DNA of 11,139 nucleotides from Desulfobulbaceae bacterium (GCA_030627725.1 DAOVSZ010000060.1:1-11139), one strand, 5' to 3'; positions 1 through 5,755 are shown, counted from the first letter of the stretch. Numbers and translations are program-made. Notes: a model not told the origin generated them from the letters alone.

Positions 1-94
1 GCCGGTTGAGATCAGCCATCAGGTCATTGGCATAATTTGCCGCATTTTTAAACCAGACCTTCCCGTCTCCATGTTTGGTACAGAATTCACACAT
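1..94 (-). CDS. N-terminus of a small Cys-rich protein, possibly ferredoxin-like (partial, runs off left edge)
   Basis: Thirty-one codons are visible from an ATG at 94 reading leftwards. The protein begins MCEFCTKHGDGKVWF and continues with a helical, Asn/Ala-rich stretch, so a CxxC lies right at the N-terminus. I recall similar openings (MCEFC.KHG.GK.W) on deltaproteobacterial proteins annotated as 4Fe-4S ferredoxin-like, but the cluster-binding part would lie outside the window, so that is a memory-based guess. The start is supported by an AGGA element five bases upstream and by a possible promoter further up (155-183). A longer overlapping frame (19-231, minus) has no such features and looks like a shadow. 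That it is a real gene start is fairly likely; the function is uncertain. Confidence 0.55.
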   Translation of the reverse strand, partial: MCEFCTKHGDGKVWFKNAANYANDLMADLNR

Positions 95-110
95 TGTCTT
101 CCTGCTCTCA

Positions 111-132
111 GAGATGATAAGGAGATGATAAG
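111..132. repeat. Exact tandem 11-bp direct repeat
   Basis: GAGATGATAAG occurs twice back to back (111-121 and 122-132). It lies between the putative promoter at 155-183 and the start codon at 94. It could be a paired binding site for a regulator or simply a small duplication in the leader; nothing else in the sequence decides between these. Confidence 0.5.
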
Positions 133-154
133 AAATCGGTTTTTACCACAAACT

Positions 155-183
155 TTAGTACATTTTCTGGAAAAAGGTGTCAA
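155..183 (-). promoter_or_regulatory. Putative sigma70-type promoter for the gene at 1-94
   Basis: On the minus strand a perfect -35 TTGACA (183-178) is followed after exactly 17 bases by TACTAA (160-155), a weak 3/6 match to TATAAT. It points towards the ATG at 94 and would give an untranslated leader of about 50 bases. The -35 and spacing are good; the -10 is poor. Confidence 0.4.
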
Positions 184-265
184 CGGTAAATCTGTGGGAA
201 GCAATACAGAAACGAAAATACGGGCAGACATCAGTGGGTGGGGTCACTGGCCCTTTGCAGCCAAA

Positions 266-928
266 TTAAAAGGAACTTCCTATTGCCAGCATGCCGGATG
301 TGAGAATATAACCGCCGAATGCGATAAGAAGAATACCGCTTATTATCCTGATCGCCGTTGGATAGCTGTTTATCAGGCGGATTTTTTGACGAACCGATTG
401 AGAAGCATATCCAGCCAGAAGCATGGGGATTGCAAAGCCCAGTGAGTAAAAAGCCAGGAGAATAAGTCCGGAAAAGAGTTTGCCCTGAGTTGCCACCAGC
501 GCCAGGACTCCCGAGAGCATAGGTCCTACGCATGGTATCCAGACAATACCGAGGGTAAGGCCGAGGATGAGTCCGGACCAGCGGCCTCTGCTTTCGAACT
601 GAAATTTGTAGAAAAAGGTGAATTTTTTAAACAGATTGATGTCGAGAAGCATCAGCGCTCCGAAGATGATGACGATTATCCCGGCGCCTTTTTCAACCAG
701 AGGCATAATGCCGGCAATGGCGCCTCCAAAGAGCGAGGTTATCACGCCCATGGCGATAAAACTGATACTCAGCCCCAGCACTATGAGCAGGGGCCGATGT
801 TTGTGGTCCTCTTCCGTCCCGGTTACGATAATCGGGACCACGGGGAGGACGCACGGGGATGCTATGCTTGCAAGACCTGCAAAAACCGCCATTAGGACGG
901 ATGCGAATGTAATGTCGATGGGTCCCAT
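266..928 (-). CDS. ccdA: CcdA/DsbD-type transmembrane thiol-disulfide transporter
   Basis: A 220-residue, almost wholly hydrophobic protein of the usual CcdA length, with about six membrane segments (roughly residues 8-33, 46-70, 79-98, 118-142, 152-175 and 191-212). The family's two redox cysteines are in their expected settings: C26 in SPCVLP in the first segment and C133 in IPCVGP in the fourth. CcdA proteins carry reducing equivalents from cytoplasmic thioredoxin across the inner membrane to extracytoplasmic thiol proteins, for example in cytochrome c maturation. The gene begins three bases after the stop of the thioredoxin-like lipoprotein gene, so the two are almost certainly co-transcribed and that lipoprotein is the likely partner. 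No cytochrome c maturation genes are in view, so the final substrate cannot be named. Confidence 0.9.
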   Translation of the reverse strand: MGPIDITFASVLMAVFAGLASIASPCVLPVVPIIVTGTEEDHKHRPLLIVLGLSISFIAMGVITSLFGGAIAGIMPLVEKGAGIIVIIFGALMLLDINLFKKFTFFYKFQFESRGRWSGLILGLTLGIVWIPCVGPMLSGVLALVATQGKLFSGLILLAFYSLGFAIPMLLAGYASQSVRQKIRLINSYPTAIRIISGILLIAFGGYILTSGMLAIGSSF

Positions 929-931
929 ATA

Positions 932-1363
932 TTAATACCCGGGTATGTTATGAACAAGGCTGCGAATATCAGTCTCGTTCTTTACGCCCGGCGGTATCCG
1001 TTTAATTTCATTTCCTGATGCATCAGCAAGAAGAAGCGCCGGGAGCGCGCGAATGCCATATTGATAAAAAAGATTCCTGTCGGCAGGGACGGTTGTTTTG
1101 ACATGCCGGATGTTGACCTTGCCCCGGAGTTCTTCCGAGAGACCCGAGAGGATGGCATCCTGCATTTGGCATGGCCTCCCGTTTGGATCAAGGAAAAACA
1201 TCAGGTTGTAATTTGTAATGAGATGATTTTCTGCTGTGTTCGGTGTGAGAGCAGTCTCGTGTGCGCCTGTTCCCGGAGCCTGAGAGGCCTCTGGCTTGTC
1301 AGGTTCTCCGGAACAGCCGACCGCAATGACAAGGGTCATTGCAAGAATGATTTCTTTTAGCAT
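932..1363 (-). CDS. Thioredoxin-fold lipoprotein with a single active-site cysteine
   Basis: 143 residues. The N-terminus has a short charged start, a hydrophobic run (ILAMTLVIAV) and a lipobox-like AVGC with C17 as lipidation site; Ala at -3 is slightly atypical. A Gly/Pro/Ser-rich linker follows, then a thioredoxin-like domain from about residue 50: strand NLMFFLDP, active-site loop NGRPC, and the cis-proline loop RALPALLL (P108). In a normal WCGPC motif the first cysteine attacks; here that position is Gly62 and only C65 remains. I recall related proteins with the same PNGxPCxMQ signature, so this may be normal for the subfamily. It is directly upstream of ccdA (three-base gap), suggesting an extracytoplasmic thiol-redox pair. 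A GGGAG element upstream of the ATG at 1363 supports the start. Fold and location are fairly sure; the chemistry is inferred. Confidence 0.8.
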   Translation of the reverse strand: MLKEIILAMTLVIAVGCSGEPDKPEASQAPGTGAHETALTPNTAENHLITNYNLMFFLDPNGRPCQMQDAILSGLSEELRGKVNIRHVKTTVPADRNLFYQYGIRALPALLLADASGNEIKRIPPGVKNETDIRSLVHNIPGY

Positions 1364-1687
1364 GGTAACTCCCTCTTAAAATAACGAAATTCGCTTCTTC
1401 GAAGCTATTATATTTTTTTGTGGTGATGATTTGTGTAACACACATAGGAGGAAATATAAAATCACTTTGGAAATAGTCAAGGGAATAATTAAATGCTTAA
1501 TGGTTTTTTGTCAGCGCACTCTGATGCTGGAAAACATCTCAGGCGCCTTTTTGGGTTTTTCATCTTTTCAAAAGTTTTTGTGTTTATACCGGGGCGTATG
1601 TCGCAACCGCCATAAAATAAAATTATGACGTTTTCGACATAAGGAGAGAAATGCAGACGCCTATCGTATCAACATAAGGATTGGGGC
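1364..1687. other. AT-rich intergenic region without an intact gene
   Basis: Nothing here looks like a normal gene. The 65-codon plus-strand frame at 1431-1628 has no ribosome-binding site or recognisable motif. A perfect TATAAT on the minus strand (1412-1407) could be the -10 of the lipoprotein-ccdA operon, but I find no matching -35. A small stem (GCTTC at 1393-1397, GAAGC at 1401-1405) followed by a T-rich run lies just downstream of that -10. An AGGAGG at about 1447 has no start codon behind it. A strong AAGGAG precedes ATG at 1651, which opens only an eight-codon frame (MQTPIVST). This looks like decayed sequence; see the inverted repeat at 1597-1641. Confidence 0.5.
1597..1641. repeat. 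45-bp imperfect inverted repeat (19-bp arms, 7-bp centre)
   Basis: The left arm begins TATGTCG (1597-1603) and ends CATAA (1611-1615). The right arm begins TTATG (1623-1627) and ends CGACATA (1635-1641). Compared as reverse complements the 19-bp arms match at 16 positions, around a centre AATAAAA. A strong ribosome-binding site and ATG (1651) follow immediately. The layout, two imperfect arms around a 7-bp spacer, resembles core sites of tyrosine recombinases, and also dimeric repressor operators. No recombinase gene is in the window, so the role is open. Confidence 0.6.
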
Positions 1688-1801
1688 ATGGAGAGCGTGA
1701 TCGACCAAGTCGGCGCAGAGCTGTCTCCCGGGTTCCCGGAAGAGATCGCTGCAGCCATATTCGATGGGATGCGACAGGCCCGGGATAAACTCAGCGTTTA
1801 A
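1688..1801 (+). pseudogene. Probable remnant of a HipA-like protein C-terminus
   Basis: A 37-codon frame starts at ATG 1688 behind AAGGA and ends at TAA 1799-1801, overlapping the stop of the convergent kinase gene. It includes the stretch VGAELSPGFPEEIAAAIFDG followed by a basic helix. This pattern (acidic helix, Leu-Pro-like turn with FP, then a helix ending in xGMRxxxDxL) matches my memory of the extreme C-terminus of HipA-family kinases from toxin-antitoxin modules, which are over 400 residues long. The frame is open upstream only to 1643, where a stop occurs, and no HipA kinase motifs or HipB partner are present. I therefore treat it as a fragment left by a deletion. It could instead be a genuine small protein. 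Confidence 0.4.
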
Positions 1802-3771
1802 CTACTTTTTACCGTTTTTGTTAATTGACAATACCGGGCAACCTTTTCGTTTAAGTCTTTGGCCTTGAACGGTTTGGTCAGAAAATCGTCCATCCCGGCC
1901 TTTTTGCATGTCTCAATACTTTTATCCGACGTTTCTCCTGTAAGGGCAATGATCGGGGTGCTCACCTTTGCCTCACGAAGAAGTCGTGTTGCTTCCATCC
2001 CATCCATCTCCGGCATGTTCATGTCCATGAAGATAAGATTGAATTTTTTTGATTGCGCTGTCTCTGCCGCCAGACGTCCGTTGTCGACAAGTGTTACCTG
2101 ATGGCCTGCCTCTTCTAAGAATTTTTTCGCGAGCCTTCTGTTTATCGGGTTGTCTTCAGCAACGAGAATGGAGCAGTTTTCCGGGGCGGCCTGCGGCGGT
2201 CCCTCCGGGCTTTTGGCATCCCCGGTTTCGAGGATTTTTTCAGAGGACAACGGGAGAAAGATCTTGAAGCATGAACCCTTCCCTTCTTCACTGGTCACTT
2301 CAATGCGGCCGTTATGAAGTTCCACCATTTCCTTGATTATGGACATGCCAAGGCCTGTTCCCTTTTCTTCCGACGTGCCTTCTCTGGATGTTTTTGAGAA
2401 TTTGTCATATAAAAAGGGAATGGTGTCTTCCGGGATACCGATGCCCTGGTCGATGACGGAAATGATCACGTCTTCGTCATGGCCGTTTTCCACGACCATG
2501 ACGATTTTTTTGTCCTGCTCGGAGAATTTTATCGCATTGGAAAGAAGATTGTTCAGGATCCGGACAAGGCCGCTTTTATTGCCCATCACCACGTGGCGCG
2601 TGCTGTTGTCAACCATGTCCAGTTTCTGTCCCTTGGCTTCTGCCATATGTCGAAGGGCATTGCAGCTTGTCCGGGCGATTTCGAACATGGAAACAGGGTG
2701 CATCTCAAGTTCCGCAGCCTGGGACTGCGCTTTGCTCACATCAAGGATATTGTTGACCAGAGAGAGCAGAAATTCACCGGATGTTTTGACCTGGCCGAGA
2801 TTTTCTAAGTCCTCTTCTTTGAGATAGTCCTTTTTCAAAAGGAGATCGGTGAAGCCCAGGATTCCGGTTAAAGGCGAACGCAGGTCGTGAGAGCAGACGG
2901 CAATGAGATCGTCCTTCATCTGGTTCAATGCCTTGAGTTCGACTATATTTTCTCTGAGGCGCCGGTTGAGTTTGGCCTTTACAAGGTGGACCTCGATCCG
3001 GGCAAGGAGTTCTTCTTTGGCAAATGGCTTCAGCAGATAATCATTGGCGCCGGCCTTGAACAGCTTCAGAAGTTCATTCTGTTTTTCAACTGCGGTGAGG
3101 AAGATGATCGGCAGGTTCTTTAGGTCCAGCTCTCTTCGCACTTTAGCGCAGAGTTCGTCTCCGTTCATGGCAGGCATCACAAGATCAGTGATCAGGAGGT
3201 CGATCTCTCCCATCTTGTTGCACATGAAGTCAAAAGCCTGGATTCCGTCAGCAGCCTCAAAAACAGTCAGGCCTTCCCTGAGCAGGGTGTCGGACACAAT
3301 CTTTCTCGCAAAGGCATTGTCTTCAACAACCAGGACATTGAGTCCTTCAAGCCGTTTTCCCGGTTGTAAAATATGGTTGACCGCATCAAGAATCTCTCCT
3401 TTGTCAAAGGGTTTGGTGATAAAATCGGCGGCGCCGGCATGAAAGCCTCTTTTTCGGTCTTCCAAGGTATCGAGGCTGGTGACAAAGATGATCGGGACCC
3501 GGTTGTCAGGGTAGTTGGTGAAATGCCGTGCGTAATGGTGTTCACGGAGCTTTGCGCAGGTGTCAAAACCGTTTAAGTGAGGCATCTCAACATCGAGTGT
3601 GATCAGGTCCGGAGGTCTGTTGGTGGTGGCCTTGACCAGGGCCTGCATCCCATGGGTTGCCTCTTGCACCTCATACCCCCCGGCTGTGAGTTCCTCGCGA
3701 ATGATTTTTCTGACCAAAGCGCTGTCATCAACAACCAGGATTTTCATTTTACTGTTCGTTGTGTCCGTCAT
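1798..3771 (-). CDS. Soluble hybrid histidine kinase, REC-REC-HisKA-HATPase-REC
   Basis: 657 residues with no membrane segment or signal peptide, so cytoplasmic. First receiver: residues 9-135, acidic D15/D16, phospho-acceptor D60, K120. Second receiver: 144-265, E150/D151, D196, K248. A short coiled linker (about 262-290) leads to the dimerisation domain with phospho-accepting H295 in SHDLRSP. The ATPase domain shows the N box around N408/N412, G1 DQGIGIP (441-447) and G2 GTGLGMS (471-477). Third receiver: 534-650, E539/D540, D583, K633. All catalytic residues are present. There is no PAS, GAF or HAMP domain, so input most likely arrives as phosphorylation of, or binding to, the N-terminal receivers; no DNA-binding output domain is present. 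AAGGAT nine bases upstream of ATG 3771 supports the start. It probably once followed the radical SAM gene in one operon. Confidence 0.93.
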   Translation of the reverse strand: MTDTTNSKMKILVVDDSALVRKIIREELTAGGYEVQEATHGMQALVKATTNRPPDLITLDVEMPHLNGFDTCAKLREHHYARHFTNYPDNRVPIIFVTSLDTLEDRKRGFHAGAADFITKPFDKGEILDAVNHILQPGKRLEGLNVLVVEDNAFARKIVSDTLLREGLTVFEAADGIQAFDFMCNKMGEIDLLITDLVMPAMNGDELCAKVRRELDLKNLPIIFLTAVEKQNELLKLFKAGANDYLLKPFAKEELLARIEVHLVKAKLNRRLRENIVELKALNQMKDDLIAVCSHDLRSPLTGILGFTDLLLKKDYLKEEDLENLGQVKTSGEFLLSLVNNILDVSKAQSQAAELEMHPVSMFEIARTSCNALRHMAEAKGQKLDMVDNSTRHVVMGNKSGLVRILNNLLSNAIKFSEQDKKIVMVVENGHDEDVIISVIDQGIGIPEDTIPFLYDKFSKTSREGTSEEKGTGLGMSIIKEMVELHNGRIEVTSEEGKGSCFKIFLPLSSEKILETGDAKSPEGPPQAAPENCSILVAEDNPINRRLAKKFLEEAGHQVTLVDNGRLAAETAQSKKFNLIFMDMNMPEMDGMEATRLLREAKVSTPIIALTGETSDKSIETCKKAGMDDFLTKPFKAKDLNEKVARYCQLTKTVKSS

Positions 3772-3787
3772 TCTGTCAACATCCTTA

Positions 3788-3900
3788 GTATCTATTCAGC
3801 TGCACCTCATCTGTGAACGATCAGGCCTTCTCGCATCACGCCATGGCGTGATAGCTCGGCGGCCTGCTTGTCCACATCTAAGGCACATCTGAATAGATAC
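3788..3900. repeat. 113-bp near-continuous inverted repeat (long hairpin)
   Basis: The ends are a perfect 12-bp inverted repeat (GTATCTATTCAG at 3788-3799, CTGAATAGATAC at 3889-3900). The exact centre is a perfect 18-bp palindrome (ATCACGCCATGGCGTGAT, 3835-3852). Between them CAGGCC on the left pairs with GGCCTG on the right. By my alignment about 40 of 56 arm positions pair, with one bulged base near the centre. Several mismatches would become G-U pairs in a minus-strand transcript, the direction of the flanking genes. It encodes no protein. It could be a MITE-like foldback element or a structured RNA in the leader of the kinase gene. Confidence 0.75.
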
Positions 3901-3950
3901 GGTTGGAGATTTAGCCAACTTTTTTTAACCTTGGCTGAATAGTTGATAGC

Positions 3951-4117
3951 CTCGTAAAAAGTCAAAATCGCTGAATTCGTCTTCAATGATTTCAATCACG
4001 GGCACAAGGCCCTCCGCTTGCAGCGGGATTGTTCGACTAGGCGTTTCAAAATACGGAACGCAAGTCTTACGAACAAGATAGAGACGGTTAACGCGTCCGT
4101 CTCGTGCTTTTTACGAG
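3951..4117. repeat. 167-bp MITE-like segment with 11-bp terminal inverted repeats
   Basis: CTCGTAAAAAG at 3951-3961 is the exact reverse complement of CTTTTTACGAG at 4107-4117. I recall this end sequence as common in interspersed repeats of deltaproteobacterial genomes. Near the right end two hairpins compete: GAGACGG (4081-4087) pairs with CCGTCTC (4097-4103), while GTCTCGT (4099-4105) pairs with ACGAGAC (4113-4119). A small CCGC/GCGG stem lies near 4015-4025. There is no coding frame of note. A non-autonomous mobile repeat is the likeliest explanation. Confidence 0.6.
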
Positions 4118-4155
4118 ACCGACAATAGTTAACATCCTTATCGTTGTCCCCTTGT

Positions 4156-5178
4156 TTATGTTAACCCGAGAAGTGCAAAAAACCTTTCCAGGTTCCTTTC
4201 GTCAAGCCGAGAGAGGCCGGCCTCTTTTGCGATGCGGACCGCATCCTCGTATTCATCGTGATCAAGACTCCTGTTGATGGGAGGAAACTCGTGCGCGTGG
4301 CCGCATGGCCGGTACTGTTCCATCACATTTACATACGTTGAACGTGATATCTCATCGGCAAGAAACCGCATGATCTCTTTTGTCTCGGGAAGTCCTCCCG
4401 GCATGACCAGATGCCGGACCAAAAGGCCTTTTAGCGCAATTCCATCAGAATCAATGATCAGGTCTCCCACCTGGCGGTGCATCTCCTTTATCGCTGCCCG
4501 CGCCTTTGCCGGATAGTCCGGCGCCTTGGCAAACCTTTTGGCGGAATCTTTCTTCCAGAATTTGAAATCCGGCATATAGATGTCCACGATCCCGTCAAGC
4601 AGCGTAAGCGTTTCCACGGAATCATAACCGCTCGAGTTATAGACAAGGGGGACATGAAGACCCTGCTCTATGGCCTGTGGCAGGGCGGAGAGGATCTGCG
4701 GGACAACGTGGCTCGGGGTGACGAAGTTGATGTTGTGGCAGCCCTGTTTCTGGAGGCCCAGCATCATGGCGGCAAACTGACCGCTGCTCACTTCCATGCC
4801 CTCGCCAAGGTGGCTGATTTCATAGTTCTGGCAGAAGACGCAGCCTAAACTGCAGTTGGTGATGAAGATGGTGCCGGAGCCGGATGATCCGACCAGAGGG
4901 CTTTCTTCACCGAAATGGGGGGAATAACTTGAAACTATCGCACGGCTCCCGGTATTGCAGATACCCTTTTCGCCCTGCAGCCGGTCAACCTTGCACTTCC
5001 TGGGGCACAACCGGCAGCTTTGAAGCATCTCTCGGGCGGAAGCGATGCGCTGTTTGAGTTCGCCGGTGGAGTGCAGGCGGACATAGCCGGGTTGTGATGA
5101 TTTTTTGGGCATAGGCGTGGCAAATTTTGCAAGAGTACGTTCAGGATTCGGATTGCCGGCATTCCCCGCAGAGGCCAT
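4156..5178 (-). CDS. PflX-like radical SAM protein
   Basis: 340 residues. The radical SAM cluster motif CxxxCxxC is C109, C113, C116 (CSLGCVFC). A second cysteine group lies upstream: C55, C58, C62 and C74, in the pattern CxLCPRxC...GxC typical of the PflA/PflX-related family, where it could hold another cluster. Members resemble pyruvate formate-lyase activating enzyme but most have no assigned substrate, and no glycyl-radical enzyme gene is visible here. The reading frame overlaps the end of fur by 38 bp. The ATG at 5178 has GGAGGT only two bases upstream. Met23 (ATG at 5112) is an alternative start without a good ribosome-binding site that would remove the overlap; recognisable family sequence begins after it, near residue 30. 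An inverted repeat (GTTAACAT 4128-4135, ATGTTAAC 4158-4165) spans the stop. Family assignment is firm; function is unknown. Confidence 0.88.
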   Translation of the reverse strand: MASAGNAGNPNPERTLAKFATPMPKKSSQPGYVRLHSTGELKQRIASAREMLQSCRLCPRKCKVDRLQGEKGICNTGSRAIVSSYSPHFGEESPLVGSSGSGTIFITNCSLGCVFCQNYEISHLGEGMEVSSGQFAAMMLGLQKQGCHNINFVTPSHVVPQILSALPQAIEQGLHVPLVYNSSGYDSVETLTLLDGIVDIYMPDFKFWKKDSAKRFAKAPDYPAKARAAIKEMHRQVGDLIIDSDGIALKGLLVRHLVMPGGLPETKEIMRFLADEISRSTYVNVMEQYRPCGHAHEFPPINRSLDHDEYEDAVRIAKEAGLSRLDERNLERFFALLGLT

Positions 5179-5584
5179 ATACCTCCATATTGTGCCCCTT
5201 GACCTGAAAGCCGAAACGTTCGCCCAGCTCTTGTTCGATCAGGTGCAGACGCGGATCGGTGAACTCTTCTATCCGGCGGCATCTGGTGCAGCGCATATGG
5301 CAGTGATGTTCGTGACCGAAGATATGCTCATAGTGCATATGGCCGTCTTCATAGTAAACCTCGCTGATCAGCTCCGCATCAACGAGAAGGGGAATAATGC
5401 GGTAGATCGACGCCTTTGAAATAGTCAGTCCTTTTTGGCGCATCCGGAGATACAGAGATTCGACATCAAAATGGTCATGGGTGGAAAAAATCTCCCGGAT
5501 AATCTGCTCGCGCTCCGGGGTATACCGCATATGGTTTTTTTTAAGATGCTGACGAAAGACATCCAATTCATTCCGTGATTCCAT
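5141..5584 (-). CDS. fur: Fur-family metal-responsive transcription regulator
   Basis: 147 residues, the normal length. The winged-helix N-terminal half has the recognition helix around residues 55-70 (SKASIYRIIPLL, the equivalent of the usual TVYRTL). The C-terminal half has a His-rich metal region (H88, H91, H93, H94, H96) and two CxxC pairs, C99/C102 and C139/C142, that form the structural zinc site. H38 matches the conserved N-terminal metal-binding histidine. Five residues after C102 there is Glu107, where peroxide-sensing PerR has Asp, so I favour Fe2+-sensing Fur over PerR. It is divergent from feoA-feoA-feoB, which fits. The ATG at 5584 is preceded by AAGGAT four bases upstream and by a good promoter with a palindrome over its -10, suggesting autoregulation. 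Zur or Nur cannot be formally excluded. Confidence 0.88.
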   Translation of the reverse strand: MESRNELDVFRQHLKKNHMRYTPEREQIIREIFSTHDHFDVESLYLRMRQKGLTISKASIYRIIPLLVDAELISEVYYEDGHMHYEHIFGHEHHCHMRCTRCRRIEEFTDPRLHLIEQELGERFGFQVKGHNMEVYGLCGECRQSES

Positions 5585-5638
5585 TGCAATCCTTTTTCGT
5601 CTCAGCCGGTTTAGGCCACGTTTGCTGCTCCACCTGAA

Positions 5639-5660
5639 TAGTTACAAAAATTATTAACTA
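5639..5660. promoter_or_regulatory. Palindromic operator candidate over the fur -10
   Basis: TAGTTA at 5639-5644 and TAACTA at 5655-5660 form perfect 6-bp arms; eight of the eleven base pairs across the 22-bp site are symmetrical. It covers the -10 and likely start point of the fur promoter. The bases do not match the classical E. coli Fur box well, so Fur binding here is inferred from position. Confidence 0.45.
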
Positions 5661-5678
5661 GATCCAGTGAATTGTCAA
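5650..5678 (-). promoter_or_regulatory. Sigma70-type promoter for fur and the downstream radical SAM gene
   Basis: On the minus strand a perfect TTGACA (5678-5673) is followed after exactly 17 bases by AATAAT (5655-5650), 5/6 to the -10 consensus. Transcription would begin near 5643, giving a leader of about 60 bases before the fur ATG. Confidence 0.65.
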
Positions 5679-5717
5679 TGTAATACCGTGATGATGTGCG
5701 TGTATGGAGGAAGGGTA

Positions 5718-5746
5718 TTGACAAAAAAGCATTATTGCTATAGATT
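5718..5746 (+). promoter_or_regulatory. Promoter for the feo operon
   Basis: A perfect TTGACA (5718-5723) is followed after 17 bases by TAGATT (5741-5746), 4/6 to consensus; TATAGA at 5739-5744 is a 15-base-spaced alternative. It drives rightwards into feoA and is divergent from the fur promoter, whose -35 lies about 40 bases to the left. Confidence 0.55.
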
Positions 5747-5755
5747 ATCAGTCTC
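5737..5755. promoter_or_regulatory. Candidate Fur box over the feo -10
   Basis: Read on the minus strand, this 19-bp site matches the classical Fur consensus (three GATAAT-like hexamers) at 14 of 19 positions, including the uninterrupted run TGATAATC. It fully covers the -10 of the feo promoter, the ideal place for iron-dependent repression. Comparison was by eye, so the score has no significance value. Confidence 0.5.

Larger units (their letters stand above)
3778..4140. mobile_element. Candidate composite insertion between the radical SAM and kinase genes
   Basis: The two repeat elements lie between identical 10-bp direct repeats, AACATCCTTA at 3778-3787 and 4131-4140. Read on the minus strand this is TAAGGATGTT, and similarity continues two to three bases further (GAC against AAC). 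The copy at 3778-3787 includes the ribosome-binding site of the kinase gene; the other lies about 15 bases after the radical SAM stop codon. Removing everything from one copy to the other would leave the two genes about 30 bases apart, with the kinase ribosome-binding site intact. This looks like a target-site duplication, though chance or stepwise rearrangement is possible, and the outer ends of the segment are not clear inverted repeats of each other. Confidence 0.4.

Noticed and set aside
1393..1419. GCTTC/GAAGC stem with a T-rich tail as a plus-strand terminator
   Set aside because: The stem is only five base pairs and there is no plus-strand gene to terminate; it falls in the leader region of the lipoprotein gene.
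1431..1628. A 65-codon plus-strand frame in the intergenic region
   Set aside because: No ribosome-binding site at its start and no motif; it runs into the palindrome at 1597-1641.
3902..3926. GTTGG/CCAAC stem followed by seven T residues, resembling a plus-strand terminator
   Set aside because: No plus-strand gene lies upstream; it is at the junction of two repeat elements and is more likely part of them.
3807..3995. A 62-codon minus-strand frame across the repeat region
   Set aside because: It crosses the 113-bp hairpin and the edge of the second repeat, so it is a chance frame in non-coding repeats.
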